NCBI RefSeq assembly: GCF_963664075.1
Contig: NZ_OY760916.1
Coordinates: forward strand, 2,048,001-2,112,000
Direction: 5' to 3'
Origin: an uncultured Desulfobulbus sp.
GTDB taxonomy: Bacteria; Desulfobacterota; Desulfobulbia; Desulfobulbales; Desulfobulbaceae
DNA: 64,000 nt
The notes below the pieces were generated by a model, which was not told the origin of the DNA, ran no database searches, and was given only the letters and a program-made list of their open reading frames with translations. Each line of letters opens with the position of its first letter. Position 1 is the stretch's first letter. Positions 52,373 through 62,164 of this stretch are shown piece after piece. A program made the translations under genes and the position numbers.

Positions 52373-54381
52373 GCGAAACAACCGAACGCGGCAAACTGCA
52401 CCAGCTTTTTGACGCCAACTTTCTTGATTATACTTCCTACGTTGTCCGTGAACGCGCCATCCCAGATGTGGATGACGGGCTCAAGCCTGTACAGCGGCGC
52501 ATACTGCAAACCCTGCACAACATGGATGATGGTCGTTTTCATAAGGTCGCCAACGTGGTTGGTGAAACCATGAAGCTGCATCCCCATGGTGACCAATCTA
52601 TTTTTGACGCACTGGTCAATCTCGCCAATAAGGGCTACCTGATCGACCGTCAGGGGAACTTTGGTAACATCTTTACCGGTGATTCTGCCTCGGCTCCCCG
52701 CTATATCGAATGTCGCCTCTCACCACTTGCTCGCACAACACTCTTTAACAAGGATCTGACGGAATTTGTTGAATCCTATGACGGCCGCATGCTGGAGCCA
52801 GTGCGTTTACCCGCCAAGATACCGCTGCTGCTTTTAAGTGGTGCCGAAGGTATCGCGGTGGGTATGGCAACCAAAATCATGCCCCATAATCTCATTGAAC
52901 TGTTACAGGCGCAAATAGATCATCTCCATGGCAAAGAAATAACCCTGTACCCCGATTTTCCCCGGGGTGGCATCATCGATGTCTCTGATTACGATCACGG
53001 AAACGGAAGGCTGCGTTGCCGGGTGAAGATGGAGCAGCCCGACAACAAAACCATCGTTATCACCGAGCTTCCCTACAACATCACCACCCAGGGCCTGATT
53101 GATTCGGTGGAAAAGGCGGCCAAGGCGGGAAAACTCAAAATCTCTTCGATCAACGATTACACTGCTGAAAAAGTTGAAGTCGAGATTAAACTTGCCCGCG
53201 GCATTATGGCCGAGGAAACCATTGACGCCCTCTACGCCTTTACTGATTGCGAGCTCTCGGTCTCCCCCAACCTGGTCACCATTGCCGATAACATGCCCCG
53301 GCAGATGGAGGTTGAGGAGGTTCTTATACGCAACACCGACCGGTTGGTAGCCAACCTTGAAAAAGAGCTGCGGATAGAACTTGGCCGCCTGGAAGACAAG
53401 TGGCATGCTCGCAAACTCGAACAGATCTTCATTGAAGAGCGGCTCTATAAACAGATCGAGGAAAAAACCGATTATCAGGAGGTTCAGCAGACAGTGATCA
53501 CCGCCCTTGAGCCTTTTGCCGGTGAGTTCAAGCGTGAGGTAAGCCTTGAAGATGTGGAACGGTTACTGGAGATAAAAATTCGCCGTATTTCTCGTTACGA
53601 CATCAACCGCCAAGAAAAAGAATTACGCGATATTGAGAAGAACATTCGCGCAATTAAGAAACACCTCAAAGATATGATCGCTTTTACGGTGAACTATCTG
53701 GACGGTCTTCTTGAAAAGTATCGAGATGATTTTCCCCGAAAATCTCAACTCAAGGCCTTTGATGAGGTAGATGCGCGAGCAGCGGCCGCTGCCAACCTGA
53801 CTCTCGGGTACCACCAGGACAGTGGATTTATAGGTCATAAGATCAAAGCCGAAGATAACAAAAAAGACATGGAGCTTCAGTGCTCAGAATATGACCGAAT
53901 CCTGCTGATCTTCAAGGATGGACTCTATAAAGTCATTCCGGTGACGGATAAACTCTTTGTCGGTAAAGAACTCTACTGGATGGGTGTGGTGGACAACAAA
54001 CTCACCTTTAATCTGATCTACCGTCATGGTTTAGAAAATCTGGCGTATATTAAGCGTTTTACCACGCCCAAGTTCATTTTAAACCGTGAATACCGCCTCT
54101 TTGATCAGCACAAGCGGTCCGCTATTTTACTCCTGATTACAGGGGAGAAAGAAATTCGGGCGCGTGTGAGTCTGGCCCCCTCATCTCGGGCAAAGTACAA
54201 TGCCATTGAAGTGGAGTTTGACGACTGTCTGGTTAAAGGAGTGGGGGCCAAGGGAAAGCGGGTGGCAAATCGAAGTGTGCGCCGGGTAACCGATATCACC
54301 GGCACCCCAAGAAAAGAACCGATAAGCCCGATGGGACTGCCGGGTTTTTCAGATGCAGGTGGGGATCAAAAAGAGGAATAA
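52369..54381 (+). CDS. parC: Type II topoisomerase DNA-cleavage subunit (ParC-type)
   Basis: 670 aa, shorter than E. coli ParC (752). Motifs: SYVVRERAIPDVDDGLKPVQ, HPHGDQSIFDALVNLA, GNFGNIFTGDSASAPRYIE with catalytic Tyr112, and FKREVSLEDVERLLEIK. The C-terminal beta-pinwheel is reduced, with YDRILLIFKDGLYKVIPV and a basic end (GKRVANRSVRRVTD). Overlap with parE shows a coupled pair. A bidirectional terminator follows. Confidence 0.92.
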   Translation: MSETTERGKLHQLFDANFLDYTSYVVRERAIPDVDDGLKPVQRRILQTLHNMDDGRFHKVANVVGETMKLHPHGDQSIFDALVNLANKGYLIDRQGNFGNIFTGDSASAPRYIECRLSPLARTTLFNKDLTEFVESYDGRMLEPVRLPAKIPLLLLSGAEGIAVGMATKIMPHNLIELLQAQIDHLHGKEITLYPDFPRGGIIDVSDYDHGNGRLRCRVKMEQPDNKTIVITELPYNITTQGLIDSVEKAAKAGKLKISSINDYTAEKVEVEIKLARGIMAEETIDALYAFTDCELSVSPNLVTIADNMPRQMEVEEVLIRNTDRLVANLEKELRIELGRLEDKWHARKLEQIFIEERLYKQIEEKTDYQEVQQTVITALEPFAGEFKREVSLEDVERLLEIKIRRISRYDINRQEKELRDIEKNIRAIKKHLKDMIAFTVNYLDGLLEKYRDDFPRKSQLKAFDEVDARAAAAANLTLGYHQDSGFIGHKIKAEDNKKDMELQCSEYDRILLIFKDGLYKVIPVTDKLFVGKELYWMGVVDNKLTFNLIYRHGLENLAYIKRFTTPKFILNREYRLFDQHKRSAILLLITGEKEIRARVSLAPSSRAKYNAIEVEFDDCLVKGVGAKGKRVANRSVRRVTDITGTPRKEPISPMGLPGFSDAGGDQKEE

Positions 54382-54423
54382 CCTGGTGGATTACGAGAGA
54401 ACCTCTATTGAAGTGGGTTTTAG

Positions 54424-54468
54424 GTGAAAAAAATCCGGTATACACGCTGTGTATACCGGATTTTTTTT
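54424..54468. terminator. Bidirectional terminator between parC and nuoN
   Basis: AATCCGGTATACAC (54432-54445), GCT loop, GTGTATACCGGATT, with an A-run before and a T-run after; it can stop transcripts from both convergent sides. The nuoN stop lies 60 bases away. Confidence 0.9.
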
Positions 54469-54527
54469 GAGCAAAACGATCTCAAAAGCTACAAGGTGCC
54501 CTACACTGCTCTGCAGCTTGCCCTATT

Positions 54528-55970
54528 TTACATCCCACTTAAAGCTGACAGAGTCCATTGCAACAATGAACCGGGGAAAAAGCCAAGCCCGAGCACACCA
54601 AGTACACAGAGGTAGAGGGCGGCTTTCATTCCTGATGCCAGCACAAGAGGAGTCGCCTCCTGCGGATCCTCCATGTACATGAAGCGGACAACTCGCAGGT
54701 AAAAATAGGCGGAAATAGCAGAAAAAATGACAGCAGCCACAACAGTGAAACTATAGCCCGCCATGAAGGCTGATTTCAGCAAATAAAATTTACCGATAAA
54801 CCCAGCGGTTGGCGGGATTCCTGTGAGGCTGAAAAGAAAGACCAGCATCAAGGCGGCGGCAAGTGGACTTCGAGAAGCCAACCCCTTACAATCCTCAAGC
54901 GACTCGCAGCATCGGCCTGGTTGTGCCAGGGCCATGAGAATGGCAAAGGCTCCCAGGTTCATAAACAGATAGACCACAAGGTAGGTCATGGTTGCAGCCA
55001 TACCTTCGGCTGTTCCCGCAAGGAGCCCTAGCAGGGCATAGCCTGCGTGAGCAACAGAAGAGTATGCCAGCATTCGTTTCAGGCTGGTTTGACTCAGGGC
55101 GGTTATATTTCCAATACCCATCGTCAATATGGCCATAAATGCAATAACTGGTGCCCAATGCGGTTGGAGATGAGCAAAACCTAAAAAGACAATACGACCG
55201 AAGATGGCAAAACCAGCGGCCTTTGGCCCAACCGACATAAAAGCGGTGATTAGGGTTGGAGCGCCTTCATAGACATCAGGAGTCCAGAGATGAAATGGAG
55301 CGGCAGCAACCTTAAACGATAAGCCCGCAAGAATAAGTCCCAATGCAGCCAGCAGTGCCGGACTGACCAAGAGATCGCCAGAAGTAAGAAGTTCAGCAAG
55401 AGCAGCAATGTTGGTCGTACCCGAAAGCCCGTAAAACAGAGAAAGGCCAAAGAGCAGAAGTGCTGAAGCAAAGCCACCCATGAGGAAATATTTGATGGCA
55501 GCCTCACTGGTTCTGCCATCTTTTTTATGCAAACCAACCAGGGCATAGATGGGAAGGGCCATCAATTCAAGTCCGAGATAGAGCACCATCAAATCACCGG
55601 CTGAAGCCATAAGGAGCATACCAACCAATGAAAGCACCAAGAGGGAGTAATATTCTCCCTGCCTGAGGTCGATGATACGGAGGAAATGCTCACTCATCAA
55701 GGTGGTGATAATAACTGCCCCAAGACAAATTGTTTTGAAGATGGTCGCGTAGCTGTCGATGATAAACATGCCGCCAAACCCTTCTCCAGGTTGTGCCCCC
55801 AAGACCATGCCCAGGGCTGCCAGAGCTCCAACCACAGTCAGCCAGGGCAGCAGTTGCCGTTGCCTGGGCAAAAAAAGATCAAACCCGATCAGCAGGACCG
55901 CGACACCAACCAGAAGCAACTCCGGGAGGATGGGTGCCATTGCGGACCATTGAATAGCCGCTGTTGTCAT
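54528..55970 (-). CDS. nuoN: NADH-quinone oxidoreductase-like complex, subunit N
   Basis: 480-aa antiporter-like membrane subunit with about 14 helices. Family signatures: TPDVYEGAPTLITAFM and LAYSSVAHAGYALLGL. It forms one of the proton channels of complex I. AAGGAGC precedes the ATG. Last gene of the leftward nuo operon; the shared terminator lies downstream. Confidence 0.95.
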   Translation of the reverse strand: MTTAAIQWSAMAPILPELLLVGVAVLLIGFDLFLPRQRQLLPWLTVVGALAALGMVLGAQPGEGFGGMFIIDSYATIFKTICLGAVIITTLMSEHFLRIIDLRQGEYYSLLVLSLVGMLLMASAGDLMVLYLGLELMALPIYALVGLHKKDGRTSEAAIKYFLMGGFASALLLFGLSLFYGLSGTTNIAALAELLTSGDLLVSPALLAALGLILAGLSFKVAAAPFHLWTPDVYEGAPTLITAFMSVGPKAAGFAIFGRIVFLGFAHLQPHWAPVIAFMAILTMGIGNITALSQTSLKRMLAYSSVAHAGYALLGLLAGTAEGMAATMTYLVVYLFMNLGAFAILMALAQPGRCCESLEDCKGLASRSPLAAALMLVFLFSLTGIPPTAGFIGKFYLLKSAFMAGYSFTVVAAVIFSAISAYFYLRVVRFMYMEDPQEATPLVLASGMKAALYLCVLGVLGLGFFPGSLLQWTLSALSGM

Positions 55971-56026
55971 TATAATTGCTCCTTATTCACAGTGATGCAG
56001 AGATCTAGATTGGCGTGTTTAACCGT

Positions 56027-57550
56027 TTAAGGAATAAGCGTGAGGCCAGATGAGAGAACCGGACCAGCCAGGGTTGCGTTCCCCTGCACCTGCTCAATTA
56101 GATGCGTCACCGAGGTGTGCATGAAGCTCAGTAACGCATTGGGATAGAGCCCAATCCAGAAAATCAGAACAACCATGGGAATCAACGTACAGATTTCACG
56201 CAGGTTGAGTTGAGTCAAACCTCGCATGGACTCTTTAACCTCATTGAAAAAGATGCGTTGATAGAGCCAGAGCATGTACCAGGCACCGAGGATGAGACCA
56301 GAGGCAGAGATCACGCTTACCCAAGGCTGACGCTCAAACCCACCAAGGAGGATGAGAAATTCACCAATGAATCCGTTGGTCCCTGGAAGGCCAACTGCAG
56401 CCAAGGTAAAGAGGAGAAAGAATCCAGCAAAGACGGGCATGGTTGAGGCCAAGCCGCTGTAATCTGATATTTTACGCGTATGGGTCCGCTCGTAAATCAT
56501 GCCGATGGCTAGAAAGAGCGCTCCGGTGACAACACCATGGTTGATCATCTGGAGAATTGCGCCCTCAAGACCACGCTGATTCAGGGCAAAGAGCCCCAGG
56601 GTAACAAAGCCCATATGACTTACAGACGAATAGGCAATCAGTCGTTTCAGATCAGTTTGGGCCAGACAGATGATAGCGCCGTAGACAATGGCAATCACTG
56701 AAATGACTAGCATGGGCATCATCATCTGCTGGGTGGCCTGGGGCAGAATGGGCAGAGAAAAGCGCAAAAAGCCGTAGGCCCCCATCTTAATCAAAACACC
56801 GGCAAGAATGACCGATCCAGCAGCTGGGGCCTCGGTATGGGCATCGGGCAACCAGGTATGGACAGGCCACATGGGCACCTTCACCGCAAAAGCTGCAAAG
56901 AAGGCCCAGAATAGGATTAACTGCAATTTCAAAGAGTACTGCTGCCCGGCAAGCTGAACCAGATCAAAGGTATGGCCGCCGTTTTGATACAAAAGGATGA
57001 TCCCAACCAGCATCAACAGACTGCCCACCAGTGTGTAAAGAAAAAACTTGATGGTGGCATAGATCCGGTTCGGCCCGCCCCAGATACCGATGATCAGAAA
57101 CATCGGTATGAGCATGGCCTCCCAGAAGATATAGAACAAAAAGAGATCTGTGGCACAGAAGACCCCCATCATGGCGCCTTCCAAAAGCAACATGGCCACA
57201 AAAAATTCCTGCACCTTAGTGGTGATCGATTCCCAGGAAACCAGAATTGAAAGGACGATAATCACCCCGGTCAAGAGCAGAAAGAGCACAGAAATGCCAT
57301 CAATCCCGAGGGAATAGTTAATGTTCAAGGAACCAATCCAGGGATGGCTTTCAACGAACTGGAGGCTGGCGGTATTCTTGTCAAATAGAAGAGCCACAGG
57401 CAGGCTGAGACAGAGTTCTATCAGACTGATCAACAACGCCATGGTTCGAATGGTGCCGGTCTGTTGCCGGGGCACGGCCAGTAACGACAAACCGCCCAGG
57501 ATCGGAAAGAAAATCAGAGTGCTGAGTAAAGGTATGGACATCGTTAACAT
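56027..57550 (-). CDS. nuoM: NADH-quinone oxidoreductase-like complex, subunit M
   Basis: 507-aa antiporter-like subunit, about 14 helices. TWLPDAHTEAPAAGSVILAG and LIAYSSVSHMGFVTLGLFAL are the conserved lumen and proton-path motifs. ATG 57550 or the next in-frame ATG 57541 could be the start; the ribosome site is weak, as expected inside an operon. Gap to nuoL 50 bases. Confidence 0.95.
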   Translation of the reverse strand: MLTMSIPLLSTLIFFPILGGLSLLAVPRQQTGTIRTMALLISLIELCLSLPVALLFDKNTASLQFVESHPWIGSLNINYSLGIDGISVLFLLLTGVIIVLSILVSWESITTKVQEFFVAMLLLEGAMMGVFCATDLFLFYIFWEAMLIPMFLIIGIWGGPNRIYATIKFFLYTLVGSLLMLVGIILLYQNGGHTFDLVQLAGQQYSLKLQLILFWAFFAAFAVKVPMWPVHTWLPDAHTEAPAAGSVILAGVLIKMGAYGFLRFSLPILPQATQQMMMPMLVISVIAIVYGAIICLAQTDLKRLIAYSSVSHMGFVTLGLFALNQRGLEGAILQMINHGVVTGALFLAIGMIYERTHTRKISDYSGLASTMPVFAGFFLLFTLAAVGLPGTNGFIGEFLILLGGFERQPWVSVISASGLILGAWYMLWLYQRIFFNEVKESMRGLTQLNLREICTLIPMVVLIFWIGLYPNALLSFMHTSVTHLIEQVQGNATLAGPVLSSGLTLIP

Positions 57551-57600
57551 TTCCGCATGGTTAAATGAGTATCTGCTAGCATGATCTTTCTGGTGACCTT

Positions 57601-59523
57601 TTAGTTGCCTACCAGTAAAACGACCAACACCACGAGGGCACCGCCTCCCATCCAGGCGAGGTAATGGGAAACCTGACCATCCTGAATTTTTCGCAGTTGT
57701 TGTGAACCTTTGCCGATAGCCCGCGGCAGACCGTTGACCACTCCTTCGATGATGGAGGTGTCAATAATTTTGAGAATGATCGCGCGGCTGAATGCAAGCG
57801 TCGGCTCAACAATGGTTTTGATGTAGAACTCGTCCACGTAGTACTTATTTAAGAGCAGCTGATAGAGACCGGAAAAGCGAGAAGCTATTGCAGCTGGAAT
57901 CTGTGGTTGCAGGCGGTACATGAAAAAGGCCAGCGCTATACCAAAGATACCTGCCAGGATAGAGGTCCCCATGAGTATGGCTTCGGTGCTATGGCTCACA
58001 TGAACATGCGGATGCCCGAGGACAGGCGCAAGGAAATGGGCCCAGTGGTTTTCTCCACCCAGGATAGCGGGAATACCAAACCAACCGGCAGTAACTGCGC
58101 CAATGGCAAGGAGGACCAGCGGGATGGTGACCACGGCTGGAGACTCGTGCAGGTGCGCACGTTGATGTTCGGTTCCGCGAAAATCTCCATGGAAGATGAG
58201 AAAAAAAAGACGAAACGAATAAAACGCCGTCATAAAGGCGACCAGGGTGCCGATAAACCAGGCGAATTTACCTGAGGCCAGCTCCGAGTTGAAGGCCATG
58301 AGCAGGATCTCGTCCTTGCTGAAAAAACCAGCCAGCCCGGGGATACCGGAGATGGAGAGGGATGCCAGCAGAAAGGTCCAGTAGGTAATGGGCATTTTTG
58401 ATTTCAACCCACCCATGGAGCGCACATCCTGCTCGTGGTGCATCCCCAGAATAACTGAACCACAGCCCAAAAAGAGCAGGGCTTTGAAGTAGGCATGGGT
58501 AAAGAGATGAAAGACCCCGGCTGAGTAGGCTCCCACACCGCAACCAATGAACATATAGGCCAGCTGACTCACGGTTGAGTAGGCAACCACCCGCTTGATA
58601 TCGGTCTGCACAAGGGCAATGGTTGCAGCAAAGAGCGTGGTGATGGCAGCTAGAATGGTAATCAGATTAAGGACCGCGTGGGAAAGCTCAAAGATCGGGT
58701 GACAACGGGCAATGAGAAAGACACCGGCAGTTACCATGGTGGCTGCATGGATCAGGGCAGAGACCGGAGTCGGTCCTTCCATGGCATCGGGTAACCAGAC
58801 ATGGAGCGGTAACTGCGCCGACTTGCCAATAGCTCCGCAGAAGAGCAGCAAGGCGATTATGGTGGGCATGGCCACATGCAACCCAAGCAGCGAGACGGAT
58901 TGACCTTCCAGCAGGTTGACCTGGGAAAAGACCTCGGCATAATGGAGGCTGCCAAACTGGGTGAAGATGAGAAAGAGCCCCAGAATAAAGCCAAAATCGC
59001 CAAACCGGTTGACGATAAAGGCCTTCTTTCCGGCATCCGAGGCTGATTTCTTGTTGTAGTAAAAGCCAATGAGCAGGTAGGAAGAAAGCCCGACAGCTTC
59101 CCAGCCAAAGAACAGCTGAAGAAAGTTGTTGCCCAGCACCAGCATGAGCATGGAAAAGGTGAACAGGCTCAGGTAGGCGAAAAACCGGTAATAGCCCTCC
59201 TCCCCTTTCATGTAGCCCACAGAGTAGATGTGCACCAGAGAGCTGATGCTGGTGACCACGATCAGCATCACCGAGGTCAATTGGTCGACGAGAAAACCAA
59301 ACGAAACCGAAAGGCTCCCGGAGCTGATCCAGGTGTAGATATCCTGATTGATAATTTCGCCGTGATGGACGCGATTAAAGGCCATGATGGCACAGATAAA
59401 AGAAAGCACCACCGTGATAATCGGCAGCCAGTGCGCCCTGGTGCCCATACGTTTTCCCAAGAGCAGGGTCAGAACGAAGGAAAACAGCGGCAGAAGCGGT
59501 ATGGCAAGCAGTGAGACCGGCAT
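57601..59523 (-). CDS. nuoL: NADH-quinone oxidoreductase-like complex, subunit L
   Basis: 640-aa distal proton-pumping subunit. VWLPDAMEGPTPVSALIHAA and VVAYSTVSQLAYMFIGCGVG are visible, and the C-terminal part carries the long lateral helix region (FALAFFMYRLQ..., VDEFYIKTIVEP) typical of NuoL. AAAGGAT precedes the ATG. Three bases separate it from nuoK. Confidence 0.95.
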   Translation of the reverse strand: MPVSLLAIPLLPLFSFVLTLLLGKRMGTRAHWLPIITVVLSFICAIMAFNRVHHGEIINQDIYTWISSGSLSVSFGFLVDQLTSVMLIVVTSISSLVHIYSVGYMKGEEGYYRFFAYLSLFTFSMLMLVLGNNFLQLFFGWEAVGLSSYLLIGFYYNKKSASDAGKKAFIVNRFGDFGFILGLFLIFTQFGSLHYAEVFSQVNLLEGQSVSLLGLHVAMPTIIALLLFCGAIGKSAQLPLHVWLPDAMEGPTPVSALIHAATMVTAGVFLIARCHPIFELSHAVLNLITILAAITTLFAATIALVQTDIKRVVAYSTVSQLAYMFIGCGVGAYSAGVFHLFTHAYFKALLFLGCGSVILGMHHEQDVRSMGGLKSKMPITYWTFLLASLSISGIPGLAGFFSKDEILLMAFNSELASGKFAWFIGTLVAFMTAFYSFRLFFLIFHGDFRGTEHQRAHLHESPAVVTIPLVLLAIGAVTAGWFGIPAILGGENHWAHFLAPVLGHPHVHVSHSTEAILMGTSILAGIFGIALAFFMYRLQPQIPAAIASRFSGLYQLLLNKYYVDEFYIKTIVEPTLAFSRAIILKIIDTSIIEGVVNGLPRAIGKGSQQLRKIQDGQVSHYLAWMGGGALVVLVVLLVGN

Positions 59524-59526
59524 AGT

Positions 59527-59829
59527 TTATCCTTTGAGTTGGTTCAGAGAATCGACATGGACCGAGCGACGAGAGCGATAGAGGCTGATGGCAATACCAA
59601 GCCCTATGGCAGCCTCAGCAGCGGCAACCGTGATGATGAAAAAGGTAAAAGCCTGACCTCGAACGGAGTCCATAAAATGGCTCAGGGCCACCAGATTCAA
59701 GTTCACTCCGTTGAGCATCAGTTCAAGGGAGAGAAACATGATGATGACGTTACGCCGGGTGAGAAAGCCGCAGACGCCAATACAAAAAAGCAGGGCGGCC
59801 AATGCCATATACCAGGATAAAGGGATCAT
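59527..59829 (-). CDS. nuoK: NADH-quinone oxidoreductase-like complex, subunit K
   Basis: 100 aa, exactly the E. coli length when started at MIPLSWYMAL (59829). This start has AAGGAGGTG upstream, overlaps the nuoJ stop as ATGA, and puts the essential Glu36 (SLELMLNGVNL) and Glu72 (AAAEAAIGL) at their usual numbers. Three membrane helices. Confidence 0.95.
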   Translation of the reverse strand: MIPLSWYMALAALLFCIGVCGFLTRRNVIIMFLSLELMLNGVNLNLVALSHFMDSVRGQAFTFFIITVAAAEAAIGLGIAISLYRSRRSVHVDSLNQLKG

Positions 59830-60407
59830 CGAGACACCTCCTTGCTTTTTGTGCAAGCACAGCCAGAGGCTATGGATTCTTTGGTTATATCGGCAAAACT
59901 CTTTGGTTCTCGGCGGGCAAGAACCAGTCCACCCAAAAGAGCGACCAGCAGGATCAATCCAGCGATCTCAAAGGGTAAGAGATAGGTGGAATACATTTCC
60001 TGCCCCATGACCACAGTATGGGTCAGTTCACGGACGGCCTCAACACTCCACTCGCCCTTGGCACCCGGGGTAAAACTCGGCAGAACAGCCAACAGTGCCA
60101 GCGCCAGTCCCGAGGCAATAGCCCGTCCCAGCCAGGGATTGGGAATAAAGGCATCGATATGCAGCTCTTCACGCAGATTGACCAGAAAAAGCACAAAAAG
60201 ATACAGCACCAAAACTGCGCCCGCGTAGACAATGATCTGCACCGCTGCCAGAAATTCAGCGTTGAGGGTCAGGTAAAGTCCGGCCATATGAAAAAACAGC
60301 ACCAGCACCATGAGTACGCTGTGCACCGGGTTGCGCAGGCTGATGGCAAGCACACCACTGGCGAGGATCATGAGGGCGCAATATATGAAAAACAATTGAA
60401 CAAACAT
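59826..60407 (-). CDS. nuoJ: NADH-quinone oxidoreductase-like complex, subunit J
   Basis: 193-aa membrane subunit with five hydrophobic segments (FFIYCALMILASGVLAI, VQIIVYAGAVLVLYLFVLFL among them, the latter holding the pi-bulge helix region). A Cys-containing polar tail (SGCACTKSKEVSR) is longer than usual. GAGAGGAAA precedes the ATG. Confidence 0.94.
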   Translation of the reverse strand: MFVQLFFIYCALMILASGVLAISLRNPVHSVLMVLVLFFHMAGLYLTLNAEFLAAVQIIVYAGAVLVLYLFVLFLVNLREELHIDAFIPNPWLGRAIASGLALALLAVLPSFTPGAKGEWSVEAVRELTHTVVMGQEMYSTYLLPFEIAGLILLVALLGGLVLARREPKSFADITKESIASGCACTKSKEVSR

Positions 60408-60422
60408 TGATTTCCTCTCCGC

Positions 60423-61061
60423 TCAGTCTTGTTGAGCAGCCTGTTGCTGCTGCCATTTGCGTCCAACAACCTGCTCCTCCCCCCGCCATTCGGCTGAAAC
60501 AGCCAATCGCTTGGGTGCGGGCAGATCCGCTTCAGCCACACCGCGCGGTCGCCAGAACAGATTGACGTAGTCATCCATCTCCTCACCCTTTTCGGCAACA
60601 AAACGATCCCAGTTGGCCAGCAACTGTTCCCGGGTGAAGTAGAGTGACGGACGATCATACGAACCGTACTCGTAGACCTCGGTCAGGACAATGGCATTGA
60701 CCGGGCAGACCTCTTCACAGTAACCGCAGTAGACGCAACGGAGCGCCTCGATTCGGTAACAGTCGATCTGGCGTTTGGCACCGGGTTCCTTATCTTTGTG
60801 GGAGCGAATGCGAATACAGCGTGAGGGGCAGGCCATGGCGCAGCGCATACAGCCAATGCACTTACAATCTCCTGTCTCCGGATCACGCACCAGGGCGTGC
60901 TGACCACGGAAACCAGGGCGAATAACCGGCCTCACATCCGGATACTGGCGGGTGATGGGTTTGGAAAAAAGCCGCTTGAACGTCAGCGCCATCCCTTGGA
61001 GGATCTCAAACTGAAAGATGGTCTTCAGAAAGCCGCGCTTTGGTTTGTATTGAACATACAT
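60423..61061 (-). CDS. nuoI: NADH-quinone oxidoreductase-like complex, subunit I (two [4Fe-4S])
   Basis: 212-aa ferredoxin-like subunit of the peripheral arm. Two cluster motifs: CIGCMRCAMACP (Cys68, 71, 74, 78) and CVYCGYCEEVCP (Cys109, 112, 115, 119). The C terminus has a Gln/Arg-rich extension beyond the core (GRKWQQQQAAQQD). GGGGGA precedes the start. Confidence 0.95.
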   Translation of the reverse strand: MYVQYKPKRGFLKTIFQFEILQGMALTFKRLFSKPITRQYPDVRPVIRPGFRGQHALVRDPETGDCKCIGCMRCAMACPSRCIRIRSHKDKEPGAKRQIDCYRIEALRCVYCGYCEEVCPVNAIVLTEVYEYGSYDRPSLYFTREQLLANWDRFVAEKGEEMDDYVNLFWRPRGVAEADLPAPKRLAVSAEWRGEEQVVGRKWQQQQAAQQD

Positions 61062-61080
61062 TAGTAATTATCCCCCTTGG

Positions 61081-62049
61081 TTACGCCAGCAGAGCCCGAA
61101 AACAGGCTGTGAGGACAATATTTGCTAGTGCCAGAGGAATCAGCAGCTTCCAGCCCAGATCCATCAACTGATCGTAGCGATACCGGGGTAAGGTGGCGCG
61201 AATCCAGATAAAGAGGAACATGAACAGATAGACCTTGACCACGAACCAGAACGGAGGAAAAAGGGCAACCTCAAAGGGGCCATTCCAGCCACCGAGATAA
61301 CAGATGGTGCCCATGGAGGCCATAACCATCATGCCGATATACTCCGCCATGAAAAAGATGGCGTAGCGCATACCGCTGTACTCAGTGCAGTAACCAGAGA
61401 CCAGTTCGGTTTCCGCCTCGGGTAGATCAAAGGGCACGCGGTTGGTTTCAGCTAGCATACTGATGAAGAAGACGAAGAAGCCGATGCACTGCGGCATGAG
61501 AAACATACCGAGGAAAGAATCTCCCTGGGCCTCGACGATCTTGGTCAGATTCAACGAGCCTGCCATGAGCATAACACCAACCAGACTGAGTCCCATGGCG
61601 ATCTCGTAACTGATGACCTGGGCCATGGAGCGAAGCCCACCAAGAAACGAGTATTTTGAGTTGGAGGCCCAACCCGCTAAGACAACGCCGTAACTGGAAA
61701 GCGAGCTCATGGCAAAGATAAACAGCAGACCAATGTCGATATCAGCAAGCACCCAGCCCTTGGCAAAGGGCAACACCGCAAGCGAGGTCATCATCGCCAC
61801 CAGGCAAATGATGGGGGCCGCAAGAAAGGTGGGCTTATCGGCATTTGCGGGGATGATATCTTCCTTGAAAAAGGATTTCACCCCATCGGCAATGGGTTGT
61901 AAGAGCCCATGCCAGCCTACCCGCATCGGACCGACCCTGACCTGCATATGCCCGATAATTTTACGCTCAAAATAGGTTGCATAGGCAACATGGAGCATGA
62001 CCACGGCAAACAGGATCAGGATCCAGACCAGCAACATAATGATATTCAT
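61081..62049 (-). CDS. nuoH: NADH-quinone oxidoreductase-like complex, subunit H
   Basis: 322-aa membrane subunit forming the quinone entry site with NuoB and NuoD. Visible: YATYFERKIIGHMQVRVGPM and the acidic loop NRVPFDLPEAETELVSG. Start 62049 (MNIIMLLVWI) is chosen over an ATG at 62112 because of AGAGGAAG upstream and the usual NuoH length. Directly follows nuoD: no nuoE, nuoF or nuoG lies between. Confidence 0.95.
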   Translation of the reverse strand: MNIIMLLVWILILFAVVMLHVAYATYFERKIIGHMQVRVGPMRVGWHGLLQPIADGVKSFFKEDIIPANADKPTFLAAPIICLVAMMTSLAVLPFAKGWVLADIDIGLLFIFAMSSLSSYGVVLAGWASNSKYSFLGGLRSMAQVISYEIAMGLSLVGVMLMAGSLNLTKIVEAQGDSFLGMFLMPQCIGFFVFFISMLAETNRVPFDLPEAETELVSGYCTEYSGMRYAIFFMAEYIGMMVMASMGTICYLGGWNGPFEVALFPPFWFVVKVYLFMFLFIWIRATLPRYRYDQLMDLGWKLLIPLALANIVLTACFRALLA

Positions 62050-62164
62050 TCTGTTCGCTTCCTCTTGTAATAAACCAAGCACAGTGGATTGTGCAAAGAC
62101 ACCCGTGCCCAACTATAACGTTTGGGTTCAGGACTTAATCGCGACCTGAGCCAACAAAGACGGC

